Of a stretch of DNA of 64,000 nt, positions 25,385 to 37,979 are shown in pieces. The notes beneath the pieces were generated by a model that worked only from the letters and a program-made list of their open reading frames with translations, did not search any database and was not told the origin of the DNA. Every line of letters starts with the position of its first letter. Position 1 is the first letter of the stretch. The stretch is from Stichopus chloronotus. Its lineage: Eukaryota; Echinodermata; Holothuroidea; Aspidochirotida; Stichopodidae. The stretch lies in NCBI GenBank assembly GCA_021234535.1, contig CM037843.1, positions 822,021-886,020 on the forward strand. The letters run 5' to 3'. A program made the translations under genes and the position numbers.

Positions 25385-25760
25385 CTCTCTACTGGAGCAA
25401 TATTTGACAGATTTGTCACTAGCAGATCATTTTTTTGTCACAGATATGTTGAGTTGATATGCTTATAACCCATGTAACATGATTAGCAATTGAAGCTAAA
25501 ATCATCCTACTTGCATACATTGACGTAATGATTTATCCATCCTGCAATTAAGTCTTTCTTCCAAAGATTGATCTTCAGATAAACAGGAAAAGGATAAAAT
25601 TCCATCTAACCACTACCATCAATCTGAGATGGAATAAAAATTGACAAGGACCTCATGAAATCATCAATAAGCAGAATTACGAGAACAGTCTAAACTTAAC
25701 ACAAGAAAACTCGAAAAAATAGGATGACAGGGAAAAGAATCAATTGACTTAACTTGCAAG
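25385..25760. other. Fragment matching 27.37-27.45 kb, then unassigned
   Basis: The first 60 bp (TTTTTTCTCTCTACTGGAG through AGCAGATCAT) resemble 27388-27440. This suggests they are the right half of the older repeat that the tandem-unit element interrupted. The remainder is featureless. Confidence 0.4.
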
Positions 25761-25769
25761 TATGCTGCT

Positions 25770-25968
25770 GTCAGGTTAGTACCATATTTATGGTATACTG
25801 TCAGATAGAATTATGGTACGCTGTCAGGTAGTGCCGTAACTATGGCATGCTGTCAGATAGAATTATGGTATGCTGTCAGGTACTTAAGCACTATAATCAT
25901 GGCATGTCGTCAGGTAGTGCTGTCAGTATGGCATGCAGTCAGGTACTTGCTATAACTATGGCAGTTTT
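25770..25968 (+). repeat. Degenerate tandem repeat (GCTGTCAGGTA...TATGGTA)
   Basis: About five to seven copies with ATGGCATGCTGTCAGGTA as the anchor, spacing variable at about 25-50 bp, in two alternating forms (AGATAGAATTATGGTA and AGGTAGTGCCGTAACTATGG). Confidence 0.75.
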
Positions 25969-25974
25969 TATCTC

Positions 25975-27175
25975 CCACCACCCTTTTCGTTCTCTCGGTG
26001 TAGCTCAATTCTGAAACACTAGAATGCTCATACAACTGACACAAGTCATCGACTTTACATGACTGTGATGACACGCAAAAGTCAAAATACTTTGTAATCG
26101 CATCAAGGTTACGGTCAAGACTTTGATCATTGCAATGGTTAGATAAAACTTGAAACAATCATCTCTTGCTGTTAAATGATGAAAAAGACATCAATGTCTG
26201 AAGAAAAATACATCAATGAATGGAAACCCTGGATGACATGCTTCACATACCTTGCACATAACAAACATCTGGAAATTAAAGAGACAACCATACTGTATGT
26301 GGTTGGTAATGAGTTTGCAGAGAAAGAATGCTTCAGAGAGAATTCAAGAGACTACCAGTGTAAACTATGAGTCTGTTAAGTATGACAGCTGGCAAAGGAC
26401 AAAACATATGAAGGTGGGAGGGGACCAGACTGGGAGACAATAGTCCAGATTGGTGTCATAAAGAGGCATCTATACATGATGTGTAAATGTCAGAGTTGAC
26501 AACTTTGTTTTAAATCAAACATTTAGTCAATTTTTCATGTAAGAGACTGTTGTAAGTCCAATGCTGTGCAAATCTTCCCCATGTACACTTGTGCCCAACG
26601 TAAGTCACATCTGAGATTCTCAACCAAAAAAAAGTACAATCTGCAAGAGTGACTATGAATTTTGAGACCAAACTGCATGCTCAAGAAAATTTTGACTTTG
26701 TGTTCATAGTTTTGAGATACAAAAGCACAGGAACATTTGGCCTGTCTATGATTTTGCTATCAGAATCAGTATGTGATAAGTAGCTTCAGACTCCCCAAGT
26801 CTCACATTTCAATCAACCAGAAAGGAAAAGCACCACCAAAAGCTCTGTAGAGCTACTACTACACAGGGAATGGCTGTAAGGCATCAGCAATTCTGTCCTC
26901 ATCATAGAACAGTGGACTACCTGTAAATGAATTAAATGTTCTTCAGTTTTTAAGGCATTTTTACTAATAATTGCAAGGATCCATAACAGAGGATAGGTAA
27001 TACATCTAAGATAACTTTTGCATTTTCTTCTTCCTCACTGGGTATAAGCTTAGATCTTCCTAACAGATGTGTGGTAACAAATGACCTGGCAGTCAAAATT
27101 CAGTCATAAAATGTATCAGTAAACAAGAAAAAAAGGTTAATTTTGTAATTTTTCTTTGTTGATGTCCCATTGATA
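25975..27175. other. No gene seen
   Basis: AT-rich. Short open frames at 25910-26158 (minus) and 26176-26443 (plus) have no recognisable motif. Confidence 0.35.
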
Positions 27176-27179
27176 ATAC

Positions 27180-27445
27180 TCATGTGTATGTGTTTTGTGG
27201 CTCTCTCTAGCTTTGTAGCAGAAATGTTGTTGGTTGAAGGTCATCAATGTTTACTTGACGAGTGTAGCTGACCATTGGTGAACATTAACCAAACAAAGGG
27301 TCCATGTTCAAGCTAGTGAGAGACATAAAATACATACTCTGTGGGATGAAAACTATTAAGAAACATTAACAAATTAAAATCAATGTTTTTTCTCTTTACT
27401 GGGGTACTTTCTGACTGAATTTTCTATTGGCAGATCATTCTCACT
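27180..27445. repeat. Foldback repeat family, copy 2 (uninterrupted)
   Basis: Diverged from 24.37-24.55 kb plus 25.37-25.44 kb, with the tandem-unit element absent. It shares a GAAATGTTGTTGGTTGA-type arm, a complementary CATTAACCAAACAA arm, the CATACTCTGTGGGATG block, and the following TTTTTTCTCTTTACTGGGG and GGCAGATCATT blocks. Confidence 0.5.
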
Positions 27446-27455
27446 ACAACACATC

Positions 27456-27560
27456 TCAGGGATGATCCTTAAGCAACTGAAAATGGTTGTCCGAAGGACA
27501 ACCAGCTGCAAAAATTTGGTCGTCCTCCCAAAAATTTGGTCGTCCTCCACAACGGACATA
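27456..27560. repeat. GGTCGTCC short repeat, copy 1
   Basis: It starts CAGGGATGATCC, includes the perfect hairpin GGTTGTCC-GAA-GGACAACC (27484-27502), then two direct copies of AAAAATTTGGTCGTCCTCC. It is related to the inverted-end element at 28.13 kb. No matching right end was found. Confidence 0.5.
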
Positions 27561-28130
27561 TAAAAACAAGAAATGTGCAAAATGTGTATTTTGCACAGTC
27601 AAGACCATGTTTTTATTTGTCTTTCTTATACAGGTTGAAACTTTCCACAGCTAAATTATACACTGACTTGTAACTTAAAAGTAATGCTCAGGGTTTCTCC
27701 AAATGGAAGGGGGGGGGGGGTTTCCAGAAGGAGGCTGGTAAAATTCCACCTTTTCACTTCGATAACAAAAAATGTCATTATCTAGAATCACTGATGCTGT
27801 AAAGTATATATCATGTAGAAGAAAATCTCTGTATAATATAATGTTTGTTTCAAATCAAAATATGGCCACATATGGCGGAATTCTTCGACTGCGATTCATC
27901 TATCTGGTACTTGCTGTGTACAGTATGTGCATGTCTGGTACGGTAAAATCAGTTGAAACATGATCGTACACTGAGGCTGTTTGTTTGGCTTTCCACGTAC
28001 CGTGGATTTCAGGTTGTTTTGGCGGTTTTTTGTGAAAGAAAACAGATGTTTTGGAATGGAGTTCGTGCATGTTAAATATTTTGGTTGCATCTCAGTGTTG
28101 AGTTGTAAGCATTGTGTCGTAATATAAATG

Positions 28131-28243
28131 ACCAGGGGTAAAATTTGGTCGTCCAAAGGACAACCTGAGGTAGTAACTTTGGTCCTCCTACAGAACTCTT
28201 GGTCGTCTCGGACGACCGGACGACCGCTAAATTTCATCCCTGC
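28131..28243. mobile_element. Small MITE-like element with CAGGG ends
   Basis: The left end CAGGGGTAAAATTTGGTCGT is complementary, with a few mismatches, to the right end GGACGACCGCTAAATTTCAT followed by CCCTG. The 113 bp between contain GGTCGTCC and GGACAACC palindromes. CAGGG termini recall hAT elements, but I see no 8-bp target duplication, so the class is uncertain. Confidence 0.45.
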
Positions 28244-28384
28244 ATCTGATAAGGAAGATATGCTTACAGCCAATTTGGAAGAAAATGCAGACAATTATGT
28301 AATATGTATAAAACAACTACTCATCCTTCTTTACATGAAAGCAAATAATTTTCCATTTTCAAAACTCTTGCCAAAATTCTGTTG

Positions 28385-28890
28385 CTAACTCAAGATATTG
28401 CTGTTTGAAGAAAGACTTCTCTGGTCAAGAAGGATTTCCAGTTGCCTCAAGGTTATAAAATAAAAAGTAACAATGGCAAATTATTGCAAAAAGTCCTTTG
28501 TCTTTGAAATTGAAGCCCTCATTTCAAGTTGAAATTTGAGACAAGTGAAAATGTAGATTGACTATATTGTAGATTTCCCTTCAATGTGGACGTTAAGGTC
28601 ACATCTCTTAAACTATTGTAACATTTCTTTTTGAGGCAGCCAAAATTATCAAGAATACAAAGGATATATTCATGTACAGTCGTTGTGCCTGGGTGACATC
28701 ACAAGTTCCTAATTACACTAAGTACCATTTATAAATATTTCTTTAAAACTTCATAACCTCCAAACCAAACATGCTATTGAAATATGGTTTTCAACAAGAC
28801 AGAGACAAACTATTCATAATTATTATAAAATATCAATTTCCTTCAGTGGACATTTCCTTTCATTAATATCTTGTAAGTGTGAGAACTTCT
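28385..28890 (+). repeat. Interspersed repeat, copy 1 (pair with 58.1 kb)
   Basis: A direct-orientation match to 58110-58545. Shared blocks include AACTCAAGATATTGCTGTTT-like, GAAATTGAAGCCCTC, AAGGTCACATCTCTT, GGGTGACATCA-AAGTTC and AAATATCAATTTCCT in the same order, diverged by perhaps 15-25%. No open frame; a non-coding dispersed repeat. Confidence 0.7.
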
Positions 28891-28996
28891 GAATGTACCA
28901 TATAGCATACATAGTTGTACCATAAACTAATGTTAGGTCATAAAGGCTACTGGCTCAATGTCATACATTATTATTACTTTGGTTATGTTTTACAAC

Positions 28997-29051
28997 TATA
29001 AAGTATTACCTTTAAAGTATTACCTTTAAAGTATTACCTTTAAAGTATTGC
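28997..29051 (+). repeat. 14-bp tandem repeat, four copies
   Basis: TTTAAAGTATTACC repeated nearly perfectly. Confidence 0.9.
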
Positions 29052-29244
29052 AACATTATTTTTTATTTACATAGTGACAGAAGCATATACAGTTAATAGA
29101 ACTTCATTCTGATAGTTAATTACTACAGTACCATGATAGCTAATTCTGTTAGACATCAGGTCAGCCTGCTATGAAGTCAAAATCAGGTCATAAAGTTCTG
29201 TTTATCTATAACAAAAAGACACAGTATCAAATCATCTACTTGCC

Positions 29245-31230
29245 GTACCATTTATGACACCATCTCCTAGTCTAACCATTGTGACGCAGTGTGACACCAT
29301 CTCCTAATCTAACCATTACGACACGTACGACACCATCTTCCCATCTAACCACTATGACATAGTACAACAATTTAACTATTGTGACAAAGCAAGGCACCAT
29401 CTACTAGTCTTTAAATGACTGTGACACAGTGTAACACCATCCACTAGCCTAAGAAATGTGACATGTATGACACCATATACTTGTCTGACCATTGCACCAA
29501 AGTATGACACCACCTATTAGTCTTAGCACTGTGACACAGTTTGACACCATCTTCTAGTTTAGGGGTCGGCAACCTACCGCCCACAGGCCAAGTCCTGCCG
29601 CCGATGTCAAGAATCCAGCCCACAGAAGGCAGTTAAAATTGCGTACAAAAAACACAATGTGCAGCACTGGCGAAAACACCTAGCCACACAATGTCTGTAA
29701 TACTTATTTCAAATATCGAATTGCTGTACATGCCTCACCTCCAGCTTATTTCACCTACCCTTTGGCCCTCCGCTAATTCGTCAAACAGCAAGTTGGTCCA
29801 CGGTCCCGAAAGGTGGCCAACCCCTGTTCTAGTCTTACAACTTGTGATGTGGTATGACCACATCTACTTCTCTAACTATCATGACACTGTATGACACCAT
29901 CTGCTAGCCTAACCACTGTGACACAGTGCACCATCATATACTAAAGTCTAGTCATTTGTGATGACATCACCTTCTGGTCTAACCATTGTGACACAGTATG
30001 AAACCATCTACTAACTCTAACCATTGTGATAGAGTATGACACCAATTACTAATCACTGTGACACAACATGACACCATCTGCTAGTCTAACCATCGTGATG
30101 GAATATGACACCATCTGCTAGTCTAACCACTGTGATGGAATATGACACCATCTGCTAGTCTAACCATAGTGATGGAATATGACACCATCTGCTAGTCTAA
30201 CCATTGTGATGGAATATGACACCATCTGCTAGTCTAACCATCGTGATGGAATATGACACCATCTGCTAGTCTAACCATTGTGATGGAATATGACACCATC
30301 TGCTAGTCTAACCATCGTGATGGAATATGACACCACCTGCTAGTCTAACCATTGTGATAGAGTGTGACACCATCTGCTAGTCTAACCATTGTGATGGAAT
30401 ATGACACCATCTTCTACTCTAACCACTGTGATGGAATATGACACCATCTGCTAGTCTAACCATTGTGATGGAATATGACACCATCTTCTACTCTAACCAC
30501 TGTGATGGAATATGACACCATCTGCTAGTCTAACCATTGTGATGGAATATGACACCATCTTCTACTCTAACCACTGTGATGGAATATGACACCATCTGCT
30601 AGTCTAACCATTGTGATGGAATATGACACCATCTTCTACTCTAACCACTGTGATAGAATATGACACCATCTGCTAGTCTAACCATTGTGATGGAATATGA
30701 CACCATCTGCTAGTCTAACCATCGTGATGGAATATGACACCATCTTCTACTCTAACCACTGTGATGGAATATGACACCATCTGCTAGTCTAACCATTGTG
30801 ATGGAATATGACACCATCTGCTAGTCTAACCATTGTGATGGAATATGACACCATCTGCTAGTCTAACCATCGTGATGGAATATGACACCATCTGCTAGTC
30901 TAACCATTGTGATGGAATATGACACCATCTGCTAGTCTAACCATCGTGATGGAATATGACACCATCTGCTAGTCTAACCATTGTGATGGAATATGACACC
31001 ATCTGCTAGTCTAACCATTGTGATGGAATATGACACCATCTTCTACTCTAACAACTGTGATGGAATATGACACCATCTGCTAGTCTAACCATTGTGATGG
31101 AATATGACACCATCTTCTACTCTAACCACTGTGATGGAATATGACACCATCTGCTAGTCTAACCATTGTGATGGAATATGACACCATCTGCTAGTCTAAC
31201 CATTGTGACATAGTATGACACCATCTACTG
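29245..31230 (+). repeat. 37-bp minisatellite, >35 copies, interrupted by a MITE
   Basis: The unit is GTGATGGAATATGACACCAT plus CTGCTAGTCTAACCATT. The core 30040-31210 is very homogeneous. The left flank (29245-29550 and 29835-30030) holds older, diverged units. Two unit types, CTGCTAGTC and CTTCTACTC, alternate in the middle of the core. The length is not a multiple of three and no open frame forms. Confidence 0.95.
29560..29826. mobile_element. hAT-like non-autonomous MITE (267 bp)
   Basis: The left end AGGGGTCGGCAACCTACC pairs imperfectly with the right end AGGTGGCCAACCCCT. Such ends are typical of Charlie-like hAT elements. It is flanked by TTCTAGTT (29552-29559) and TTCTAGTC (29827-29834), a 7/8 match for the 8-bp target duplication of hAT transposons. 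The interior (CCGCCCACAGGCC...TTTGGCCCTCCGC) has no open frame. It sits inside the minisatellite and so postdates that part of the array. Confidence 0.8.
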
Positions 31231-31234
31231 CTTT

Positions 31235-33450
31235 AACCATATGAAATGAACTATTTAAGTATTCTATAGAGCACCATAATCTTAACTCAGATAAGCAATG
31301 GCTTACAACTTTTACTTCTAAATTAGAAGAACCACCTGAAAAAATTGAGTCACTAGTTCAGCAACAGATCTTAAGAATTCAATCATCTCATTTTTAACTC
31401 TCCATTATTAACCCTTACACACACACATATAAACATATACTCCTCTTGAACGTGGGTGTTTCTAGTCTTATCTCAATATCATGAGAGCATAATGTGGAAT
31501 CCATATCATAATTGATGTGAAAAACTGACACCTTCAGTTATCAAATCACAGCAATTCAAAATATTATTAAAGTATTTCAGCTTGCCAAGTTATCTGAAGA
31601 GCAATTCCCACCTCAAGACAAATAGCAGAAGCAATGTATAGCCAACACCACTGACGAGGTTCCCTGGTGGTCAACTGTCCTCACTCTGCAATATTTTTTT
31701 GCCTTGATACTCTTGTGGGCTTATCTGTAGTTAGTGTAACCTTTTATAAAGTTCTGAGCACAAGGTAATAAACAGAATAACTGAAAGATCTGGATGACAT
31801 CTTCAGAGTCAGATCTAGTTCAAAGCACTAACTCTGTTATTTAATGGGAGAATGGTAATCATTTATGGTCTGCTTTACCTGCACTACCAGGTAATTTCAG
31901 GAACAGTGTAACAGCAAATTCCCCTTCTGAAAATATTCCTGGGGGAAAGGGTAGCAAAGGGTTTGCCAGTCCAGGTAATAGAATGTGCAGTGCTAGAGAA
32001 CTTCATTGGGAAGCACGGTATGCAGAACAATACATTAAAGGTTGTGTGACATGAAAAGGACATTTTAGGATATCAGCTGTATCAATCATTGAAAATTTTG
32101 AAAATAGCCTAAAATTCTGCGAAACTCCATCAAATATTGACAAGTTTAGAGGCAAACTCCTGTCTTACACCTGCCTCGTGAATAAATATTGGCTAAGTAT
32201 GCAGATTTAAAATGTCAAGAGAGGGACTGGCATGATACATCTTCGCTATCTTTTGTTTACTTAACTTTTATTTCAAGGACAATTGAGAATGTTACATTCC
32301 CAGAGAGTTTGCTTTGGAAGCATCTATTCTCTTCTTTGCAAATATTAATATCACTTAGCAATGTGAAACCCAGTAATAAGGAGATAATATATTTAGGCCT
32401 GACAAAAAAAAAAAAAATACAGCCACTATGTAACACTCCATGTCATCATATTTTGATCCAACTTTCATAAGCCATATATTTCAAAAACAGCAATAGATAG
32501 AAACACAATTCCAACTTATTGTCATTCAGGGTTTCACTCTACAACTTTTGAATAAAGCCAACACTTTTCTAGATGCATGTCACCTATAATGTAAGCTGCT
32601 TAAGCACATTAGTATATGTCTACAATGTGAGAAATTGGGGTTTATTCTATGAGGTCTGAAGTACTTAAACACAACAACACCTAAATCACAACATATGAGT
32701 GATCAGTGACCCATACAGCCATATGGGCTATTGCATGTCATCATGCAAACAGTAGACATATCTCCAATAGTCTCTGGTTTACAACTAACTATAGTGAGTA
32801 ATTATTTTTGATCAGTTTAGTGGTCTGCTTTGGTTAGGTACCATTTTTGACTGCAGATTGAACAGATGCCCAAAAATGATGAAAAATGAAATATTATGAA
32901 AGGGGGACACATCTTTACATAGAGAGGTACAGTACCTCACTTAACGTTCATACATTATATCATTAACATTCAAACCATGTTTTCCTTTTGATAACTAACA
33001 GAATTATTTGATCATTCACTTTTATCTTTTGATCTTTCAAGTCATTACATTCTCAGATTAGATGAACAAAACACCACACCATATATTCCACAAGTAATCA
33101 GTCAATGTACTTTGGAAGATGCATGGGTGAGAAGGAAAGCTTTATAGCTGATTGAATTCTGAGGGAAAGATGTTTCTACTCTCATATAAAGCTGATGTGC
33201 AAGAAGCAGGGTCAAATGATTAGTGTTTCTTTTAGATTAAAAAACAAGATTTATCACATGGTCATAGCTGAGCAGATATGTCAAGGAACAAGGAAGTGTA
33301 GGTGGAATGGTTTCAGCCTTACTGTTCTTGAGGGAAGGATGGAGATCTCAGAGTGACCTCAACTACATCATATATGGTCAGTATTGCAGTGTACTTTACA
33401 ACTGGTTATACAAATGCAAACAAGTACAGCAGTTAAAAGTTGTTTACTTA
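31235..33450. other. No gene seen
   Basis: AT-rich, with a 13-A run near 32405. Open frames such as 32189-32470 (plus) show no motif. Confidence 0.35.
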
Positions 33451-33454
33451 TTAT

Positions 33455-33601
33455 TCCCCACAACTTCCTGGTGTGTGGGTAATCACGAGTGACTATACTT
33501 ACCCCTTGCCTCACTGATGCATACATTTGACCCTATGCTCAAGTCGTCGTCGAAACCAATTCTAGCACTACGCCCTCTAAGCATACATCTACGACGTGAA
33601 T
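33455..33601. mobile_element. 147-bp internally deleted DIRS derivative
   Basis: It begins TCCCCACAACT, continues with the outer-end sequence CACGAGTGACTATACTTACC shared with the full DIRS element, runs through the terminal repeat to CGCCCTCTAAG, then joins directly to the opposite end (ACATCTACGACGTGAAT). Both outer termini are present and the whole interior is missing. No coding capacity. Confidence 0.85.
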
Positions 33602-33689
33602 CATGGGATTTTTAAGCAATGATGACACTACAGAAATTTAAAACAGCTCCAAGAAGTGTTTAAATGAAAAATCAGAAACTAAAATATTA

Positions 33690-33925
33690 CCCATGATTTA
33701 TTGGAAATGAACATTACAGCCAAATTCAGGTAATGTCACAATTTACCACAATGTAACAACTATAACAATTGTTACTTTATGAATACCTCATTCAATCAAA
33801 TCACAACTTGTCAGTCAATAATGTCACAACATTTCCTAACTGCCAATGTCACAACATATTGAACAACAATGTCACACTTCCTACCACCAAAGTCACAATC
33901 TTTCTACTACTGTCACAACTCCAGT
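33690..33925 (+). repeat. Degenerate TGTCACAAC repeat
   Basis: Around eight occurrences of (A/T)GTCACAA(C/T), spaced about 25-35 bp with CAA-rich spacers. Too diverged to fix a unit. Confidence 0.55.
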
Positions 33926-33929
33926 AAAC

Positions 33930-35105
33930 ACCTCAGCTTGTTCAAGTATGAAAGTTCAATCAAAAGCTTATAACATGTGATTTTTTTTCTCGTTTAATTG
34001 TTTCAATAAATTGTTCCATCGATCAGAATTTTTGAAATAAAAATAGTTACTCAAATTCACGTCCCCTTTTTGTGTTATTCTGTCACACATGTTTGGGGAG
34101 GTGGAGAATGAGGAAAGAATTTCAGCAATATACTTGGAAAAATTTATTTTAGATTGAGAGATACACAACTGAAATCTTGCTGAGTACTAATCACTAAGCA
34201 CTCTTGCATAAATGAACTTTTCTGAGTAAGTGGTGAGTCATGTTGGAATTCATGATAATTGTAAGAACAAAACAGCGTTTTTGAACATAGTAAACATTAT
34301 TTCATCAACCCATATTTTCAACGAGCCAAACATGCAATGAGAAGGAATTTGCACATGGAGTAGTAGACATCATGAAGGTGTGAACTCTTAATGCTGTAAC
34401 TGAACGGGTTGCGACCTGCAATTTCAGTGCAATTTTCACAAAATTGTCCACAGAGTATGGAAAAGCTTTCTTTTGCTAAGCACCATCTCCAGATCAGAAC
34501 AAAAACCGATGGCCTCGAGGTAGTTTCTAGCTGAGCATATAGTTTGAAAATAATACTTATACCGAAGTCTGGGAGCTTTGATGACTCTCCCCCCTTTAAC
34601 TGTGACATTACTGGTAAGGAAATGTAACATTATTGACAACTTCTGACATTTCTAACTGAATGAGGTGTTTATAATGTAACAATTTTCACATTATCAATCT
34701 TCAGCTGAGCAATACCCCACCAAGAGGGCTAAAATCAAGCACTGTTTTTCACAGTTTATACAAATACTACTAGAAAACTTCAGGAACTACTTTAGAAACA
34801 AAAGTTTGTAACTTGGACAACTTGTCCAGGCACATTGACTCATGCAACTAATACAACCAAATCATACTACGTGCATGCACGTCTGAGTTCTGCTGGCCTA
34901 TTTAAAATGAATGAACATACTGCAAATGCTGTCAGGTATTTACCTTTCAGGTTAGGGTGCAATATATCCACTATTCAAGAGTGGATGGAAAACATCAATG
35001 TAAGCAGGTATTTTCTGGCTTAAATGCCAAATCAAGTTAATAATCAGCATGTATAGACTATGCTGATATATATCTTCTACTGGATCTGACAAGCTATCAC
35101 TCCTA
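33930..35105. other. No gene seen
   Basis: AT-rich. Minus-strand frames at 33968-34168 and 34318-34639 lack motifs and splice support. Confidence 0.35.
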
Positions 35106-35109
35106 CCCT

Positions 35110-35336
35110 CAATTGCTATTACTGCTATCATCCATTGATATTAGCTTCCATGGATTGCTATAACTGCTACCTTCGATGACTATTACTCCCACCATCGATT
35201 ACTATTACTGCTATCCAGTGATTGCTATTACTGCCACTATCGGTTGCTATTACTGCTACCATCAGGTGCTGTTATTGTTACTATCAATTGCTATTACTGT
35301 TACCATCGATTGCTGTTACTGCTACCATCAATTGTT
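35110..35336 (+). repeat. 22-bp minisatellite, about 10 copies
   Basis: Unit GCTATTACTGCTACCATCGATT with frequent transitions. Well ordered from about 35220, more degenerate upstream. Confidence 0.85.
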
Positions 35337-35339
35337 CAA

Positions 35340-37630
35340 AGGTTTTAAAGAATCAAAATGTCGATCAACAACACCACAGCACAGTTGACCGCACTGTCAT
35401 CACACGAAGCTCAACAAAGGCCAACTACACTCCCTTGTCACCTCACATCCAAAGTAAAAAGTCTTTTCATTGTACAGAAAAAAGGTCTCATTTGCGCAGT
35501 AGAAAACTTTTCTCCAGCAGTACACACAAACGCACTTAGAGAGGTTTTTCGGTTTCCACAGTAAACACACGCACACACTTGGAGAGAAGTTCTTTGGTTT
35601 CCACTTATGCTAATATTCAGTTTCTGAGATAAACATGTCACTGATGCAGAACCGTTGGGTGCATATTACTAAAATGGAAATGGCATGAGGCACACAATCC
35701 ATATAAAGGTAGTATACAATATAATGAACAGCAGCATATAAATACTGACCATGCACTGATCAGTGTGCAATCTAGTTCTTTACTTTATATTCTGCAGGGG
35801 TGACACAAGCATTTTCAGAAAATTTTTGTCTTCCAGCTGTGCATACTTTACCTGTAATTTCTGCTATGGATACTTTGAATAAAGATTAACTTGTAACAAC
35901 ATAATTTTTACAACACAACAGAACTATTCCACTGAATGTCGTATAAAAGTCACGATCAGATTTCAGTTTTATTACTACGACCTCCTCCATGCATCTCTCC
36001 CTCTAAATATATATTTTGTGATGTCGATATTGGACTGCAAACACATTTGAAAAACCGCTTCAAGTTAACTCAAGCCTAAGGGTAGGATTTTCCTTGTTTG
36101 ACGATGATTCTCACAGCCTGCTGTAATAACTTGAGGTATTAATTCAAATGTTTACTCGATTGTAAAACACTAAGGTCAGAGGAAAGTGCATGGTGATTAA
36201 ATTATTTGAGTCCATCTAAAGTCTGTCGAGGAATAAACGTTGTACTTCTGCAAAAGATCAAAGCAGAAGCTGCTGGAAAAAAGAGAATAACAAGCACAAA
36301 CTAAAGCTATCTATGAACCAGCAGACTGAAAAGTCATAAACATTGGCAGAAAAGTGCATGTGTATTAAAAAAAATTATCTGGCAACATTTCTGTTTTAAG
36401 TGCACTTTAAAGAAATGTGATCTGGCAACCTTTTTGTTTACAAGCCTTTCAACTTGTATTTTGGCTATGTATAGCAGAGACTAGAACTACTGAATTGCTT
36501 CATTCTGTGAACTTTTTGAAGAACACAAAATCCATCCATTTATAAAACAGAAAAAGAAATGCTATAAATTTGTTTTGGTCTCTGATAACATTTCTTTTCA
36601 CATTATTTTTGTAATTGTTTGCTTAATTACTAAATTAACAACCGTGAATGTCTTTTTCCATTGTTATCAGACACTGTAAGGCAATACATTCATTTACCTT
36701 GGTGTTTTCTTAACATTTGACTGTAGCAACATTGGTTGTGTTTCATATGTCCACATCATTGTGTGCTATATCAAGTCTATCCTCAACAAGAGAAAGTTAA
36801 CAATGCAATACATGGTGACAGGAAGGTACCATAGATGTTGGTACCTTATGACAGTCCAGATGGTCTTAAAGGAAAACAGTGCATTTAGAATACATCAACA
36901 TGGCATACAAAGAAAATAACTTTAACCATTGCTAAACCATTCAGACTCACTCATCAATAAACAGCCGCAATAGTTTCATCTCCTCAAAGCATTATGCATA
37001 TGATGAGGAACTGTAGATACATCACTTGAAAAGTTTGGGTGAACAAATTATTGTTCAGCAACAAATAATGGAATTTCATTCTGTGGGAAACTTATTTCTT
37101 AAGGAAAAGGCCACTGTCCTTCCTTATTTTGAATAACCTATCATTGAATATCCACAAACATTGGTTATAAAAATATGATTGTTTTCTGTACAAGAGATGC
37201 ATTATTTCCCTATATTATTACAAACCATTGTTTCCCCCAAACTTCTTGGTTTTATGAAGTGAAGGAGCACACTCTGTAAACTTACCAAAACCAATGCCAC
37301 CTAATGCCACCTAAGAACAAAATGAAATATCTCAGAAATGTACCATCCATGAAATGGAATTCAGTAGAGTTTAAGACAATTGGCTTGCAAAGCTAACAAG
37401 CAAACAACGAGAAGGAACTGACACACTTTGGGATCAGATAATGCAGCTTGTATCAGATCAACACTCTCTGCTCTCAGTTAAACATGTTGTTTGAAATGAA
37501 ATTAATGCTAGTAATCAGCAAATATTATTTGCAATTCTCCTTACAGAATGCTGTCCATTGAACATGCTAAGTGTAGCAAACATCAGTTTAGAGTGTTGCT
37601 ATTAAGTTGCTACCCTCTTGATGACACAAA
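35340..37630. other. No gene seen
   Basis: Overlapping short frames at 35358-35641 carry no recognisable domain. The rest is AT-rich. Confidence 0.35.
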
Positions 37631-37635
37631 CGCAA

Positions 37636-37975
37636 CTGTGGATCAACAGATCATACTGGAAAGGGGATACTGTAGATCAGAACCAAACATCTGGAAAGAA
37701 AATATTGCAGATCAATAGATCATATCTGGAGAGGGAATGCTGTGGATCAAAAGATCATATCTGAAGAGGAGATGCTGTGGATCAACAGATAACATCTTGA
37801 GAGGATGATGTGGATCAATAAATCATATCTGAATCAAAAGATTATATCTGGAGAAGGGATGTTATAGATCAATATCTAGAGATAAGATGCTTAGGATCAA
37901 CAGATGTTAGGGAGCAATACGTTGTATCTGGGGGGGGGGGGGGGGGATGTGGAGGCTCAATACATCATGTCTGCA
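37636..37975 (+). repeat. ~33-35 bp tandem repeat ending in a G-run
   Basis: Repeated GATCAACAGATCATATCTGG-type blocks with GAGAGGGAATGCTGTG spacers, about nine copies, closing with a run of about 17 G at 37930-37946. Confidence 0.8.
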
Positions 37976-37979
37976 GCAC

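Noticed and set aside
29245..31230. Regularly spaced repeats as a possible CRISPR-like array
   Set aside because: Units abut directly without unique spacers, and the context is a eukaryotic nuclear genome.
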